Positions 45,566 to 53,215 of a stretch of 64,000 bases of DNA are shown here, in pieces. Positions within the stretch are counted from its first letter, which is position 1. The number at the start of each line of letters is the position of its first letter. The notes below the pieces were generated by a model. The model saw nothing but the letters and a program-made list of their open reading frames with translations, had not been told where the DNA came from and did not search any database. The stretch comes from Chersky-840 sp963838775. GTDB lineage: Bacteria > Actinomycetota > Acidimicrobiia > Acidimicrobiales > UBA8190. The stretch lies in NCBI GenBank assembly GCA_963838775.1, contig CAWISP010000030.1, positions 186,001-250,000 on the forward strand, read 5' to 3'. A program made the position numbers and the translations under genes.

Positions 45566-45763
45566 TCAGAAGCCCGAGGCCGCCCGTTCGGGCCCGGGCG
45601 CCGAGGCCGGGAAGGGGGTCACCGTGGCCACCGTGACGAGGCCAGGTCCGGTGTCGGCCGGGACCATGTCCGCGGGTGCGGCGTCGACACCGTCCGCACC
45701 GACGGCGGCCAGCGTCTCGTCGATCAGTCGGACGATCTCGTCGCAGCGTTCTCCGAGTCCCAT
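45566..45763 (-). CDS. Small hypothetical protein
   Basis: 65 aa from ATG 45763 (MGLGERCDEIVRLIDETLAAVG), preceded by GGGAGGGG. The N-terminal half predicts an amphipathic helix; the rest is Ala/Pro/Thr-rich and probably disordered. It could be the last gene of the operon starting at 46685, since the strand is the same and the gap to the previous gene is 113 bases. I recognise no family. Confidence 0.5.
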   Translation of the reverse strand: MGLGERCDEIVRLIDETLAAVGADGVDAAPADMVPADTGPGLVTVATVTPFPASAPGPERAASGF

Positions 45764-45876
45764 GGACCAACCCCTCCCTTCTGCCTCACCCATCGGCCTC
45801 GGACCCTCCTCGCTGAAGGAGGTCGAGGCCCGAGCGGTCGACCGGGAGGGTTTTGCCCACTTCGTGCGTGGGCCAA

Positions 45877-46458
45877 TCAACCACTGACGGTGGCGACCTG
45901 GCGGAGCGCCACCGGGCCGGTCTGCCACGGGCCGCCGGGGAAGCGGTAGTTGGCGACGTCGAAGAACCGGCGGGGCTCACCCCGCAGGACGAGCAGGAGG
46001 TTGGTCCAGATGTCGGCGTCAGGGAGCTCGCAGGACCGCACGGGCAAGACGCAAAGCACCAGGTGACGTCCGTCGTGGTCGTCGAAGCGCAGGTCACTCA
46101 CCCGGCCCAGCTCGACGGCGCCGAACGGGGTGGGTACCCAGAAGCGCCGGCGCCCCCGCCAGTCCGCCCGCTGGTCGTCATCGAGGAGGGATTCGAGCAG
46201 CGCCTCGGCCCGTCGGTCGGCGTCGGCCCGTCGGTCGGCGTCGGCCCGTCGCCGGTCGGGTGAGGGAATCCGGTCGTCGACGAGTCGGAGGGGGCGCTGG
46301 ATGGGCGGCCCCAGGCGGGCCCTCCCCGTGGTGGCTCGGGGCAGGACCCGGGCGGCCGGCACCAGCAGCACGCGAGCGCCGTGGTGTTCGCCTCCCACCA
46401 GCTCCACGAGAGCGCCCCAGTCGGGGATGTCCTCGACGAGACGGAAGGAGGGGATCAC
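45877..46458 (-). CDS. Hypothetical protein in the SOS-box operon
   Basis: 193 aa from GTG 46458, which overlaps the upstream gene's stop as GTGA. Opening VIPSFRLVEDIPDWGALVEL; the middle has a short repeat (RRADADRRADADRRAE) within a charged helix; the C-terminal half, FWVPTPFGAVELGRVSDLRF then HLVLCVLPVRSCELPDADIW and NYRFPGGPWQTGPV, looks like a compact beta-rich domain. No known motif is recognised. The frame is open further upstream but overlaps the 76-aa gene. Confidence 0.65.
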   Translation of the reverse strand: MIPSFRLVEDIPDWGALVELVGGEHHGARVLLVPAARVLPRATTGRARLGPPIQRPLRLVDDRIPSPDRRRADADRRADADRRAEALLESLLDDDQRADWRGRRRFWVPTPFGAVELGRVSDLRFDDHDGRHLVLCVLPVRSCELPDADIWTNLLLVLRGEPRRFFDVANYRFPGGPWQTGPVALRQVATVSG

Positions 46459-46685
46459 CCACCCTGGATGGGCCGGACCCAGATGATCTCTTCGGCCGTG
46501 GGGTCGAAGCTCCGGATCCGCTCGGCCTGCTCGAGGGGGGCGCCCAACGGGCGGACGAAGGCCATCTTGGCCTGGGCGGCCTCGCGCTCGAAGATCTCCT
46601 CGGCGGCGCGTAGGGTCGTCTCGTCGTCGAGGTCCCAGATGACCGCCGTGTCCCCCGACTGGTCGAGAATGCGCATCGTGCCCAT
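46455..46685 (-). CDS. Hypothetical 76-aa protein, first gene of SOS-box operon
   Basis: MGTMRILDQSGDTAVIWDLDDE, then TLRAAEEIFEREAAQAKMAFVRPLG and IRSFDPTAEEIIWVRPIQGG. The pattern of an N-terminal beta-strand, a helix and a C-terminal FDPxAEEI strand recurs in small actinobacterial and phage-associated proteins of unknown function. GAAGGGAG lies five bases before ATG 46685, and a perfect SOS box lies 69 bases upstream. Confidence 0.75.
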   Translation of the reverse strand: MGTMRILDQSGDTAVIWDLDDETTLRAAEEIFEREAAQAKMAFVRPLGAPLEQAERIRSFDPTAEEIIWVRPIQGG

Positions 46686-46753
46686 GGCTGCTCCCTTCGT
46701 AGGTGGTGGTTCTTGAGGGCCCGAGCTCCGGTGCCGGGCTCCAAGGGATCAAT

Positions 46754-46767
46754 CGAACACCTGTTCG
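46754..46767. promoter_or_regulatory. LexA (SOS) box
   Basis: CGAACACCTGTTCG is an exact match to the Gram-positive/actinobacterial LexA consensus CGAACNNNNGTTCG. It lies 69 bases upstream of the minus-strand 76-aa gene at 46685, a usual distance for LexA-controlled promoters. Confidence 0.75.
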
Positions 46768-46782
46768 CCTGTGGAGATCAAG

Positions 46783-46802
46783 GGGGGCTTTGCACCTAAA
46801 CG
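46783..46802 (+). repeat. Direct repeat, left copy, of a ~957-bp island
   Basis: GGGGGCTTTGCACCTAAACG matches GGGGGCTTTGCCGCTAAACG at 47740-47759 at 18 of 20 positions. The pair brackets a segment of lower GC that holds two possible small genes and has no counterpart in the surrounding operons. Confidence 0.55.
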
Positions 46803-46904
46803 CCCGGCTGCACCAGAAATCGGGAGTCTGCACCAAGAGGTCATTGATCCTGAGTAGGTCTTTTGGCCCTGGTGGCCCCGTGAGGCGCTAGGTACAACTT
46901 CGAC

Positions 46905-47090
46905 ATGGAGTGGCCTTGTCCAACCTGGGGCTGCCACGGCCAGGTATTCACCGAGGATGCGCCTCGGCACAATGAGCTTGCAAGGTGCGAACAGGCACTT
47001 GGGAAGCCGGACCGCATCTGCGGCCGAGAAATGCGATGGCATGAGGCTCGGCAGCGTTGGGAGCCGTTCGGCGACATCAGCTTTCGGTAA
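46905..47090 (+). CDS. Small cysteine-containing hypothetical protein in the island
   Basis: 61 aa (MEWPCPTWGCHGQVFTED ... RICGREMRWHEARQRWEPFG). Four cysteines (C-x4-C, then C and C) with nearby His could bind zinc. Codon use is less GC-biased at third positions than in neighbouring genes, which suggests recent acquisition or a non-gene. No clear ribosome-binding site. Confidence 0.4.
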   Translation: MEWPCPTWGCHGQVFTEDAPRHNELARCEQALGKPDRICGREMRWHEARQRWEPFGDISFR

Positions 47091-47237
47091 ACGACCTGAG
47101 GAGTCCCTGGGATGTCGCTGAGGACTGGCCTATCGTTGGCGGGTCGGCGGGTGGCGCCATACTGCCCACAGCGGAGGTGCGGGCGGGCGTCGGGTCTCTT
47201 ACTCACTCCATCGGACCCACCCCGCTAGCCCTCCATG

Positions 47238-47570
47238 TCAGTGTCGAGTCACGGTGGCAGTCAGGACTGTCTCTAAGTCACAACTGCCCTTCAGGTGCTC
47301 GGTCGCGATACCGATGCTGCCGAGGGGATCCGAGATTCCGGTCTCACGGGGAGCGCAAACGTGGACGTCCAGAATGTCGTCCTGAATGTCCCACCACTGG
47401 CGAGGACCGCCCGCCTCAAGATCCAGCGCCACCGCTCGCAGATCCGCTACCAATGGCAGGTCGGAATCACCGAAGGCCACGTCGAGATCCGAAGCATCGA
47501 CGCCCACATGCTCCGCGCCGATGACGTGGACCCGACAGATACGGCTGCCGTCGTTGCTCACGTCGAGCAT
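47238..47570 (-). CDS. Hypothetical 110-aa protein in the island
   Basis: MLDVSNDGSRICRVHVIGAEHVG leads to DLDVAFGDSDLPLVADLRAVAL and WWDIQDDILDVHVCAPRETG. Third codon positions are strongly G/C, unlike the overlapping plus-strand ORF (47295-47756), so I prefer this strand. I recognise no family. It lies between the two direct repeats and is transcribed towards the SOS-box operon. Confidence 0.45.
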   Translation of the reverse strand: MLDVSNDGSRICRVHVIGAEHVGVDASDLDVAFGDSDLPLVADLRAVALDLEAGGPRQWWDIQDDILDVHVCAPRETGISDPLGSIGIATEHLKGSCDLETVLTATVTRH

Positions 47571-47739
47571 CGGCTACAGGCTGAGGGCTGCATCCTCGAT
47601 GATCGCCCAGGTGAAGGAGTTCTGCGTCGCGAGTTGGGGCATTGGACGCTAGGCCTTGGAGGCACTGGGTCCACGCCGAGGTGGGATTGCCTCCGTCGCC
47701 CCCCACGTCGCCCCGAAGGGTGGGCAACGATGAGACAGA

Positions 47740-47759
47740 GGGGGCTTTGCCGCTAAACG
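47740..47759 (+). repeat. Direct repeat, right copy
   Basis: GGGGGCTTTGCCGCTAAACG, partner of 46783-46802. It sits 28 bases downstream of the stop codon of the TM0106-type nuclease gene. Confidence 0.55.
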
Positions 47760-47787
47760 GGCTTTCCTCGTCTCCCCGGGGGAAACC

Positions 47788-49686
47788 TCAGGGAACGATG
47801 TCGGCCACCGACGGGAGCAGCCTGGCTTCGGTGTCCAGCCACTGGCGGAGGGCCGCGGTGGCGCGCACGTCGTCCTCGTTGTACTCGAGGATCCAGCGCC
47901 TGGCCGCCGCCCGGACCTCGGGGTCGGGGTCATCGACCGCTTCGGCGTAGCGGACGATGGCGAGCCCGCCCCCGCCGTCCTCGCCGCGCCACTCGAACCC
48001 GCCCAGCTTGGCCACGGTCTTGAGGCCCATGGCGGCGCCGGTCACGAGCTGGTCGCGCACCACGGCGAAGAGATCGATCCAGTCGTCCGAGCCCAGGAAC
48101 GCCTCGACCTCGTCCTCGAGTCCGAGGCGGGCAGCGATGCGCCGCATGTGGGTGCCCTCGGCCCCCTTGTTGTAGCAGTAGACCCGTAGGGACCGGCCTG
48201 CCCGGGCCGCCTCGGCCCGCCGGACCCGCAGCCAGGCCCAGAAGCCGTTGAAGGCGTCGAGCTCCCCGGCCAGGGTGGACCGGTCCCACGAGACGAAGGG
48301 CAGGTACGCCACGGTGGGGTCGTCTTCGTCGTGGTGCGTGGTGTGGAGCACCCCCCACAGGTAGGTGCCCAGCTCGCCGTTCTCCATGTCCACGTCGACC
48401 TCGACGTCGCCCCGGGGCACGTCCAGTTCGTCGATCCCCCTGGCGCGGTAGGCGGGGAGCGGGCCGAGCCGGGCCCGGGCCCGGTCGATCTGCCCGGGGA
48501 GGTCGCCCATGGCGGCGTCGCGATAGCGGAAGGTGTCGCCGAGGAGCCCGTCGAGGTCGCCGGCCACGAGGAGCGACTCGCGCGCCAGGTCGGCGATCTG
48601 GCGCCGCCGACGGGGGATGATCTCGGCGATGGGTGTGGCCCGGTCGACCACGGCGGCCCGCACGAGGAGGTCGTCGAGGTTGACGGTCCCGGTGAGGATC
48701 CGGGCCGTGCGGTCGTCGAGGCGGGCCAGGGCCTCGAGGTCGGTGACACCCCGGTCGTGGTGCAGCCGGCGCTTGCGCATGCTCATGCCGGGAAGAAGGC
48801 TCAGGTCCGCCGCCTCCTCCAGGACCGGGTAGCACCACACCCGCCAGCCGCATTCGGGGCAGGCCGAGATGGACACCGGCTCGGCGAGCAAGGCCACGGT
48901 CGGGTCCCGGCGATGGCGCTGGGCGGCGTCGATGACCGCCAGCCGGTGGGCAAAGGCGCCGTCGTAGGTCTCCATCGTCGACAGCGGGCCCTCCACCGGC
49001 TCCTCGAGGTACTCCGACCAGTCCCAGCGCGGCGCGTCGAGGTCGTACCAGGCGACGAGCTGCCCGACACCGACGATCCCGCCCCACCGACCCTCGTCGG
49101 CGTCGTGCCCACACGTCTCGAGCAGGCGTTGGTAATGGGCGAGCTGCAGGAGGTCGCCCTGGTTGCAGCGCGCCGACGCACTGGTGTCGGCACCCCCGGT
49201 CTCCACCCACGGCGCGACCGAGAGCGATGCCACGGCATTGGCCGTCGACTCGTCGACGCCGTCGCGGACGATGTGGTGCTTGACGTCGACGGCAACGTAC
49301 GCCCACAGCCCGTCGCGCTTGGGCCCGTCCCCGACGCGGACGAGGAGGTCGGGCTCGCCCACCCGGAGGCCGACGGTGTCGACAGGCAACCGGCCGCCGA
49401 TCACCAGCGGTGCCCCGTCGGCCATGGCCCGGGCCGTGAGTGCCTCACTGCGGTCCCGCTCGAGGGCGCGGTCCACGTCGATGGCCCCCGCCACCGACGA
49501 CCGCATGATGTCGAACACCTCCGCCTCGAAGGAGATCCCCGCCCCCGCCAGCCTGGCCATGAACTCGGAGCGTGCCAGCGGCTCGACCGGTCGCAGGACC
49601 TCGAGCTGCACCGCCTCGGGGCACTGCTTGGCCAGGTAGCCACCCTGCGGAGCGATCCTCAACCCGTCGAGCGGCTCCGGTCCCAC
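47788..49686 (-). CDS. TM0106-family RecB-like nuclease
   Basis: About 632 aa. The N-terminal half is a RecB/PD-(D/E)XK-like domain (IAPQGGYLAKQCPEAVQLEVL, GEPDLLVRVGDG, YVAVDVKHHIV with the D...K active-site pattern), then a cysteine cluster CPECGWRVWC. Helix-hairpin-like segments (TDLEALARLDDRTARIL) follow, and a C-terminal RNase-H-like domain (DVEVDVDMENGELGTYLWGV ... LEYNEDDVRATAAL) with its acidic residues. Start GTG 49686 is tentative; the frame is open upstream to 50091 without conservation. A DNA/RNA repair or degradation role is inferred. Confidence 0.85.
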   Translation of the reverse strand: MGPEPLDGLRIAPQGGYLAKQCPEAVQLEVLRPVEPLARSEFMARLAGAGISFEAEVFDIMRSSVAGAIDVDRALERDRSEALTARAMADGAPLVIGGRLPVDTVGLRVGEPDLLVRVGDGPKRDGLWAYVAVDVKHHIVRDGVDESTANAVASLSVAPWVETGGADTSASARCNQGDLLQLAHYQRLLETCGHDADEGRWGGIVGVGQLVAWYDLDAPRWDWSEYLEEPVEGPLSTMETYDGAFAHRLAVIDAAQRHRRDPTVALLAEPVSISACPECGWRVWCYPVLEEAADLSLLPGMSMRKRRLHHDRGVTDLEALARLDDRTARILTGTVNLDDLLVRAAVVDRATPIAEIIPRRRRQIADLARESLLVAGDLDGLLGDTFRYRDAAMGDLPGQIDRARARLGPLPAYRARGIDELDVPRGDVEVDVDMENGELGTYLWGVLHTTHHDEDDPTVAYLPFVSWDRSTLAGELDAFNGFWAWLRVRRAEAARAGRSLRVYCYNKGAEGTHMRRIAARLGLEDEVEAFLGSDDWIDLFAVVRDQLVTGAAMGLKTVAKLGGFEWRGEDGGGGLAIVRYAEAVDDPDPEVRAAARRWILEYNEDDVRATAALRQWLDTEARLLPSVADIVP

Positions 49687-49770
49687 CGTCGTCCATGCTA
49701 CGAGCCGGGCCCCCGGCGACCGGGATGGGGGACGGGCGCCCCGGGGTCGTCGCGCCCGGTCGCGCCTACC

Positions 49771-50238
49771 ATGCGCCGGGTGGAGGAGGCCGAGCGTGAT
49801 GTCGCCGCCCGCGTGGCGCTGCGGCTGCTCGTCGACACCTACGCCCACCACGTCGACCGCGCCGACACCGACGCCGTCGCCGAGCTGTTCGCCGAGGACG
49901 GCACACTCGTCGCCCACTTCTACGCCGGTCCCGACGGGACACCCCCGGTGCGGACGGGCCGCGCCGAGATCAGGGCGGCGTTGGTGGCGGGGTTGGAGCG
50001 CTATCTCGGGACCACCCACGTCGTGGGAGGCCAGGTCGTGGAGATCGACGGGGACCGCGCCGCCGGAGAGACGGTGTGCCTGGCCCACCATGTCTACGAG
50101 CGCGACGGTGCGCGGCGCCTACTCGTCATGGCCGTGCGCTACGACGACACCTTCGTGCGGCGGTCCGGCACGTGGCGGTTCGCCGAGCGCCAGCTCCGCC
50201 TGGACTGGCGCGACGACCGTCCCGTCGCCGAGCGTTGA
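49771..50238 (+). CDS. SnoaL-like nuclear transport factor 2 family protein
   Basis: 155-aa cone-shaped fold protein: VALRLLVDTYAHHVDRADTDAVAELFAEDGTLVAHF, the GRAEIRAAL helix and the final strand VRRSGTWRFAERQLRLDW are typical of SnoaL_4 domains, which serve as small-molecule isomerases/cyclases/hydrolases or binding proteins. ATG 49771 (MRRVEEAERD). It diverges from the nuclease gene with an 84-base spacer and lies 66 bases before an LLM oxidoreductase, so it probably belongs to the same catabolic operon. Confidence 0.85.
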   Translation: MRRVEEAERDVAARVALRLLVDTYAHHVDRADTDAVAELFAEDGTLVAHFYAGPDGTPPVRTGRAEIRAALVAGLERYLGTTHVVGGQVVEIDGDRAAGETVCLAHHVYERDGARRLLVMAVRYDDTFVRRSGTWRFAERQLRLDWRDDRPVAER

Positions 50239-50304
50239 ACCGGCGCAACGCCGCGCCGCAGGCTCGACAAGGCGACACAGGCTCGACAAGGAGGACGCAA
50301 GGAC

Positions 50305-51201
50305 GTGACCACATTGAAGGTGGCGGCGCTGCCGCCCGTGCGCTCGGGCGTGTGTGCCGATCCCGACTGGATGGCGGGCTTCTGCCGGCACATCGAGGCG
50401 CTCGGCTTCGAGTCCGTGGTGGTCGTCGAGCACCCCCTCGTGATCGGGGACTACACGAGCCGCTACCCCTACGCGCCGTCGGGGCGCATGCCGCTGCCCG
50501 ACGACTGTGCCGTCCCCGACCCCGTCGACCTTCTGGCCTACCTGGCCGGGGTCACCTCGACGCTCGGCCTCGCCACCGGCGTGGTCGTGCTGCCCGCCCA
50601 CCATCCCGTGGTCATGGCCAAGCGCCTCGCCACCGTGGATCGGTTGTCGAAGGGCCGGGTGCGGCTGTGCATCGGGGTGGGCTGGATGCGCGAGGAGCTC
50701 GAAGCGTGCGGGATCGACTTCGCCAGCCGGGGACGGCGCACCGACGAGTGCATCGACGTCATGCGCTCCCTGTGGGCCGACACCGAGCCCGACGGAGCCT
50801 CCTTCGAGGGTGAGTTCTTCGGCTTCTCCCACGCCCACACCCACCCCAAGCCGTACCGGTGGGAGGGCGTGCCCATCCACATCGGCGGGCACAGCCCGGC
50901 CTCGATCAGGCGCGCCGCCCGACGGGGCGACGGCTGGCAACCCCTGGGGTTGTGGGGGGACGAGCTCGCCCACGCGCTCGACCGGCTGCACGAGGAGACC
51001 GTGGCCGCCGGCCGCGACCCCGAAGCGCTCGAGCTCACCATCAGTGCCATGTCGACGCAGGCGACGCCCGACACCCTCGCCAAACTCGAAGCACTGGGGA
51101 TCGACCGCCTCGTCGTGACGTGCGGACATGCCGAGCTCGACGCGGCCCGGGACGAGATGTCCGAGGTGGCGGCCCGCATCGGCCTCGTCTCGCCCGAATG
51201 A
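50305..51201 (+). CDS. LLM class, probably F420-dependent, oxidoreductase
   Basis: 298-aa luciferase-like TIM barrel: FCRHIEALGFESVVVVEH, TGVVVLPAHHPVVMAKRLATVDRLSKGRV, CIGVGWMREELEACG, IPIHIGGHSPASIRRAARRGDGW-like segment and a C-terminal helix. This subfamily in actinobacteria uses F420 or flavin; the substrate is unknown. GTG start at 50305, with AAGGAGG-like sequence upstream. It lies between the SnoaL-like gene and the electron-transfer flavoprotein gene. Confidence 0.9.
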   Translation: MTTLKVAALPPVRSGVCADPDWMAGFCRHIEALGFESVVVVEHPLVIGDYTSRYPYAPSGRMPLPDDCAVPDPVDLLAYLAGVTSTLGLATGVVVLPAHHPVVMAKRLATVDRLSKGRVRLCIGVGWMREELEACGIDFASRGRRTDECIDVMRSLWADTEPDGASFEGEFFGFSHAHTHPKPYRWEGVPIHIGGHSPASIRRAARRGDGWQPLGLWGDELAHALDRLHEETVAAGRDPEALELTISAMSTQATPDTLAKLEALGIDRLVVTCGHAELDAARDEMSEVAARIGLVSPE

Positions 51202-51265
51202 GGCGCCGGTACGCTACGACGATGACTGTGACCCCCGCGTCAGCCACCGTTGCTGATGTTCGGGG

Positions 51266-51313
51266 CCTGTTCATGTGCCTGTTCATGTGCCTGTTCATGT
51301 GCCTGTTCATGTG
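51266..51313 (+). repeat. 12-bp x 4 perfect tandem repeat
   Basis: Unit CCTGTTCATGTG repeated four times without mismatch, ending 18 bases before the ATG of the electron-transfer flavoprotein gene. Because the unit is 12 bases and has no stop in one frame, an ORF runs through it (VHVPVHVPVHV), but the conserved protein begins after it. It could affect translation initiation or bind a regulator. Confidence 0.9.
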
Positions 51314-51331
51314 GCAGTGCGGAGTGACGCG

Positions 51332-53143
51332 ATGAGGGTGGCCGTGCTCGTGAAGCAGGTCCCGCGCGCCGAGGACATGGAGCTGCTCCCCGGCGGTCGA
51401 CTCAAGCGCGACGGCATCGAGCTCGAGATGAACGCCTACTGCCGTCGGGCGGTCAGCAAGGGCGTGGAGATCGCCCGCGACCGCGGCGGCACATGCACCG
51501 TGTTCACGCTGGGCCCCCCGGTGGCTGAGGACTCCCTGCGCGAGGCGGTGGCGTGGGGTGCCGACGACGGGGTCCTCGTCACCGACCCCGCCTTCGCCGG
51601 ATCCGACACACTGGCCACCGCGTCGGCCCTGGCCGCCGCCCTCACGCGAGAGGGCCCCTTCGATCTCGTCCTCGTCGGGCGCAACTCGATCGACGCCGAT
51701 ACCGGCCAGGTCGGTCCCGAGGTCGCCGAGCTCCTCGATCTCCCCTTCGCGGGTGGGATCAGGGAGCTGACCTTGACCGAGCAGGGCGCGGCGGTGCGCT
51801 GCGAGCTCGACGACGGGTGGCGCGACGTCGTCGTCCAGCTCCCGGCAGTGCTGTCCACGGCCGAGCGCCTGACCGAGCCGTGCAAGGTCGACCCCGCCGG
51901 GCGCGCCGCCGTCGATGTGACCCGCATCCGCCGACTGACGGCTCCCGATCTCGGGCCCGGTCCCTGGGGTGACGCCGGGAGCCCGACGGCCGTGGGTGAC
52001 GTGCGCACCGTCGACGTGGCCCGTCATCGCGTCGTGCTGTCGGGAGACGTCGCCGGCCAGGTGGACCGCGCCGTCGAGCTGTTGCGGGAGTGGGGTGCCC
52101 TCGATGCCGTGCACCACCGTCACACGGCGGGGAGAGCGGCCGCCGAGGCGGACGGCAGCGCCGAGCCCGACGTCGATGCCGTGCCCGCGCCCGACCTCCG
52201 GGCCGGATCGGCGACGGCTCCGGTGGTGGCGGTCGTGATCGAGCCCGATCGACTCCGGGTGGCGCGCGAGCTGCTCGGGGAGGCCGTACACATCGCCCGC
52301 TGTGTGGCGGGGACGGTCGTGGCCATCGGGCCCGGGTTGTCCGATCCGCTCGAGCTCGCCACGTGGGGGGCGGATCGCGTCGTGGCCATCACGGGAACGA
52401 CCGTGGAGGAGGACGTCGCGTTGGCGCTCACGGACTGGTGTGCGGCGTCGCCGCCGTGGGCCGTGCTCGTGCCCGGCACCTTGTGGGGCCGCGAGGTGGC
52501 GGCCCGCGTGGCGGCGCGCATCGGCGCCGGGCTTACCGGGGACGCCGTCGGGTTCGGCGTGGATGGGGGCCGCCTGGTGGCGTGGAAGCCCGCCTTCGGA
52601 GGCAGCCTGGTGGCGGCGATCACCTGTCGCTCCGAGGTGCAGATGGCGACGGTCCGGCCCGGCGTCCTGTCCTTGCGCGCCCCGCGGCCCGTCGACTCGA
52701 TGATGCCGCTCGACGCGGTGGCGGGGACGACTCGAGGCAGGGTGCAGCTCGTCGACGCCGGCCGCGACGACGACGTCGAGGCCCTGCTGGCGGCCCGGAC
52801 CGTGGTGGCGGTGGGCACGGGTGTAGCGCCCGACGAGTATGGCGAGCTCGACCCGTTGCTCAAGGTGCTCGGCGCCGAGCTGGGCGCCTCGCGCAAGGTC
52901 ACCGACAAGGGATGGTTGCCCCGGGCCCGTCAGGTCGGCATCACCGGGCACAGCATCGCCCCCGCCCTCTACGTGGCCGTCGGCGTGTCGGGCAAGTTCA
53001 ACCACATCGTGGGGGCGCGCGGCGCGGGGACCATCGTCGCCGTCAACAACGACCCCGGGGCGCTCATCCTGGACTGGGCCGACGTCGCCATCGTGGGCGA
53101 CTGGCACGAGGTGGTGCCCCTCCTGGTCGACGCCCTCGGGTAG
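51332..53143 (+). CDS. Fused electron transfer flavoprotein beta-alpha
   Basis: One 603-aa polypeptide contains both ETF subunits. The first ~250 residues are ETF-beta-like (MRVAVLVKQVPRAED, GAVAWGADDGVLVTD-like segment, FDLVLVGRNSIDADTGQVGPEVAELLDLPF); the rest is ETF-alpha (WAVLVPGTLWGREVAARVAA, GDAVGF, FGGSLVAAITCRSEVQMATVRPG) ending with the FAD domain GASRKVTDKGWLPRARQVG, APALYVAVGVSGKFNHIVG and AVNNDPGALILDWADVAIVGD. ETFs are normally two genes. The linker (about 285-320) is acidic and Ala-rich. It would pass electrons from acyl-CoA or similar dehydrogenases to the quinone pool. Confidence 0.92.
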   Translation: MRVAVLVKQVPRAEDMELLPGGRLKRDGIELEMNAYCRRAVSKGVEIARDRGGTCTVFTLGPPVAEDSLREAVAWGADDGVLVTDPAFAGSDTLATASALAAALTREGPFDLVLVGRNSIDADTGQVGPEVAELLDLPFAGGIRELTLTEQGAAVRCELDDGWRDVVVQLPAVLSTAERLTEPCKVDPAGRAAVDVTRIRRLTAPDLGPGPWGDAGSPTAVGDVRTVDVARHRVVLSGDVAGQVDRAVELLREWGALDAVHHRHTAGRAAAEADGSAEPDVDAVPAPDLRAGSATAPVVAVVIEPDRLRVARELLGEAVHIARCVAGTVVAIGPGLSDPLELATWGADRVVAITGTTVEEDVALALTDWCAASPPWAVLVPGTLWGREVAARVAARIGAGLTGDAVGFGVDGGRLVAWKPAFGGSLVAAITCRSEVQMATVRPGVLSLRAPRPVDSMMPLDAVAGTTRGRVQLVDAGRDDDVEALLAARTVVAVGTGVAPDEYGELDPLLKVLGAELGASRKVTDKGWLPRARQVGITGHSIAPALYVAVGVSGKFNHIVGARGAGTIVAVNNDPGALILDWADVAIVGDWHEVVPLLVDALG

Positions 53144-53215
53144 CGGTCTCCAGCAGGTTGTCGGGAGCCGGTCGGGGCACCGGCACGGGCCGTCGTGGCC
53201 CGTAGTGTCTGAGGT

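Noticed and set aside
47295..47756. Plus-strand 153-codon ORF in the island
   Set aside because: It overlaps the minus-strand 110-codon ORF, whose third positions are much more G/C-rich; the C-terminal part is Arg/Pro-rich and looks non-coding.
46783..47759. Island repeats as integron attC sites
   Set aside because: The CTAAACG core does not match RYYYAAC/GTTRRRY with correct spacing, and no palindromic attC fold or integrase gene was seen.
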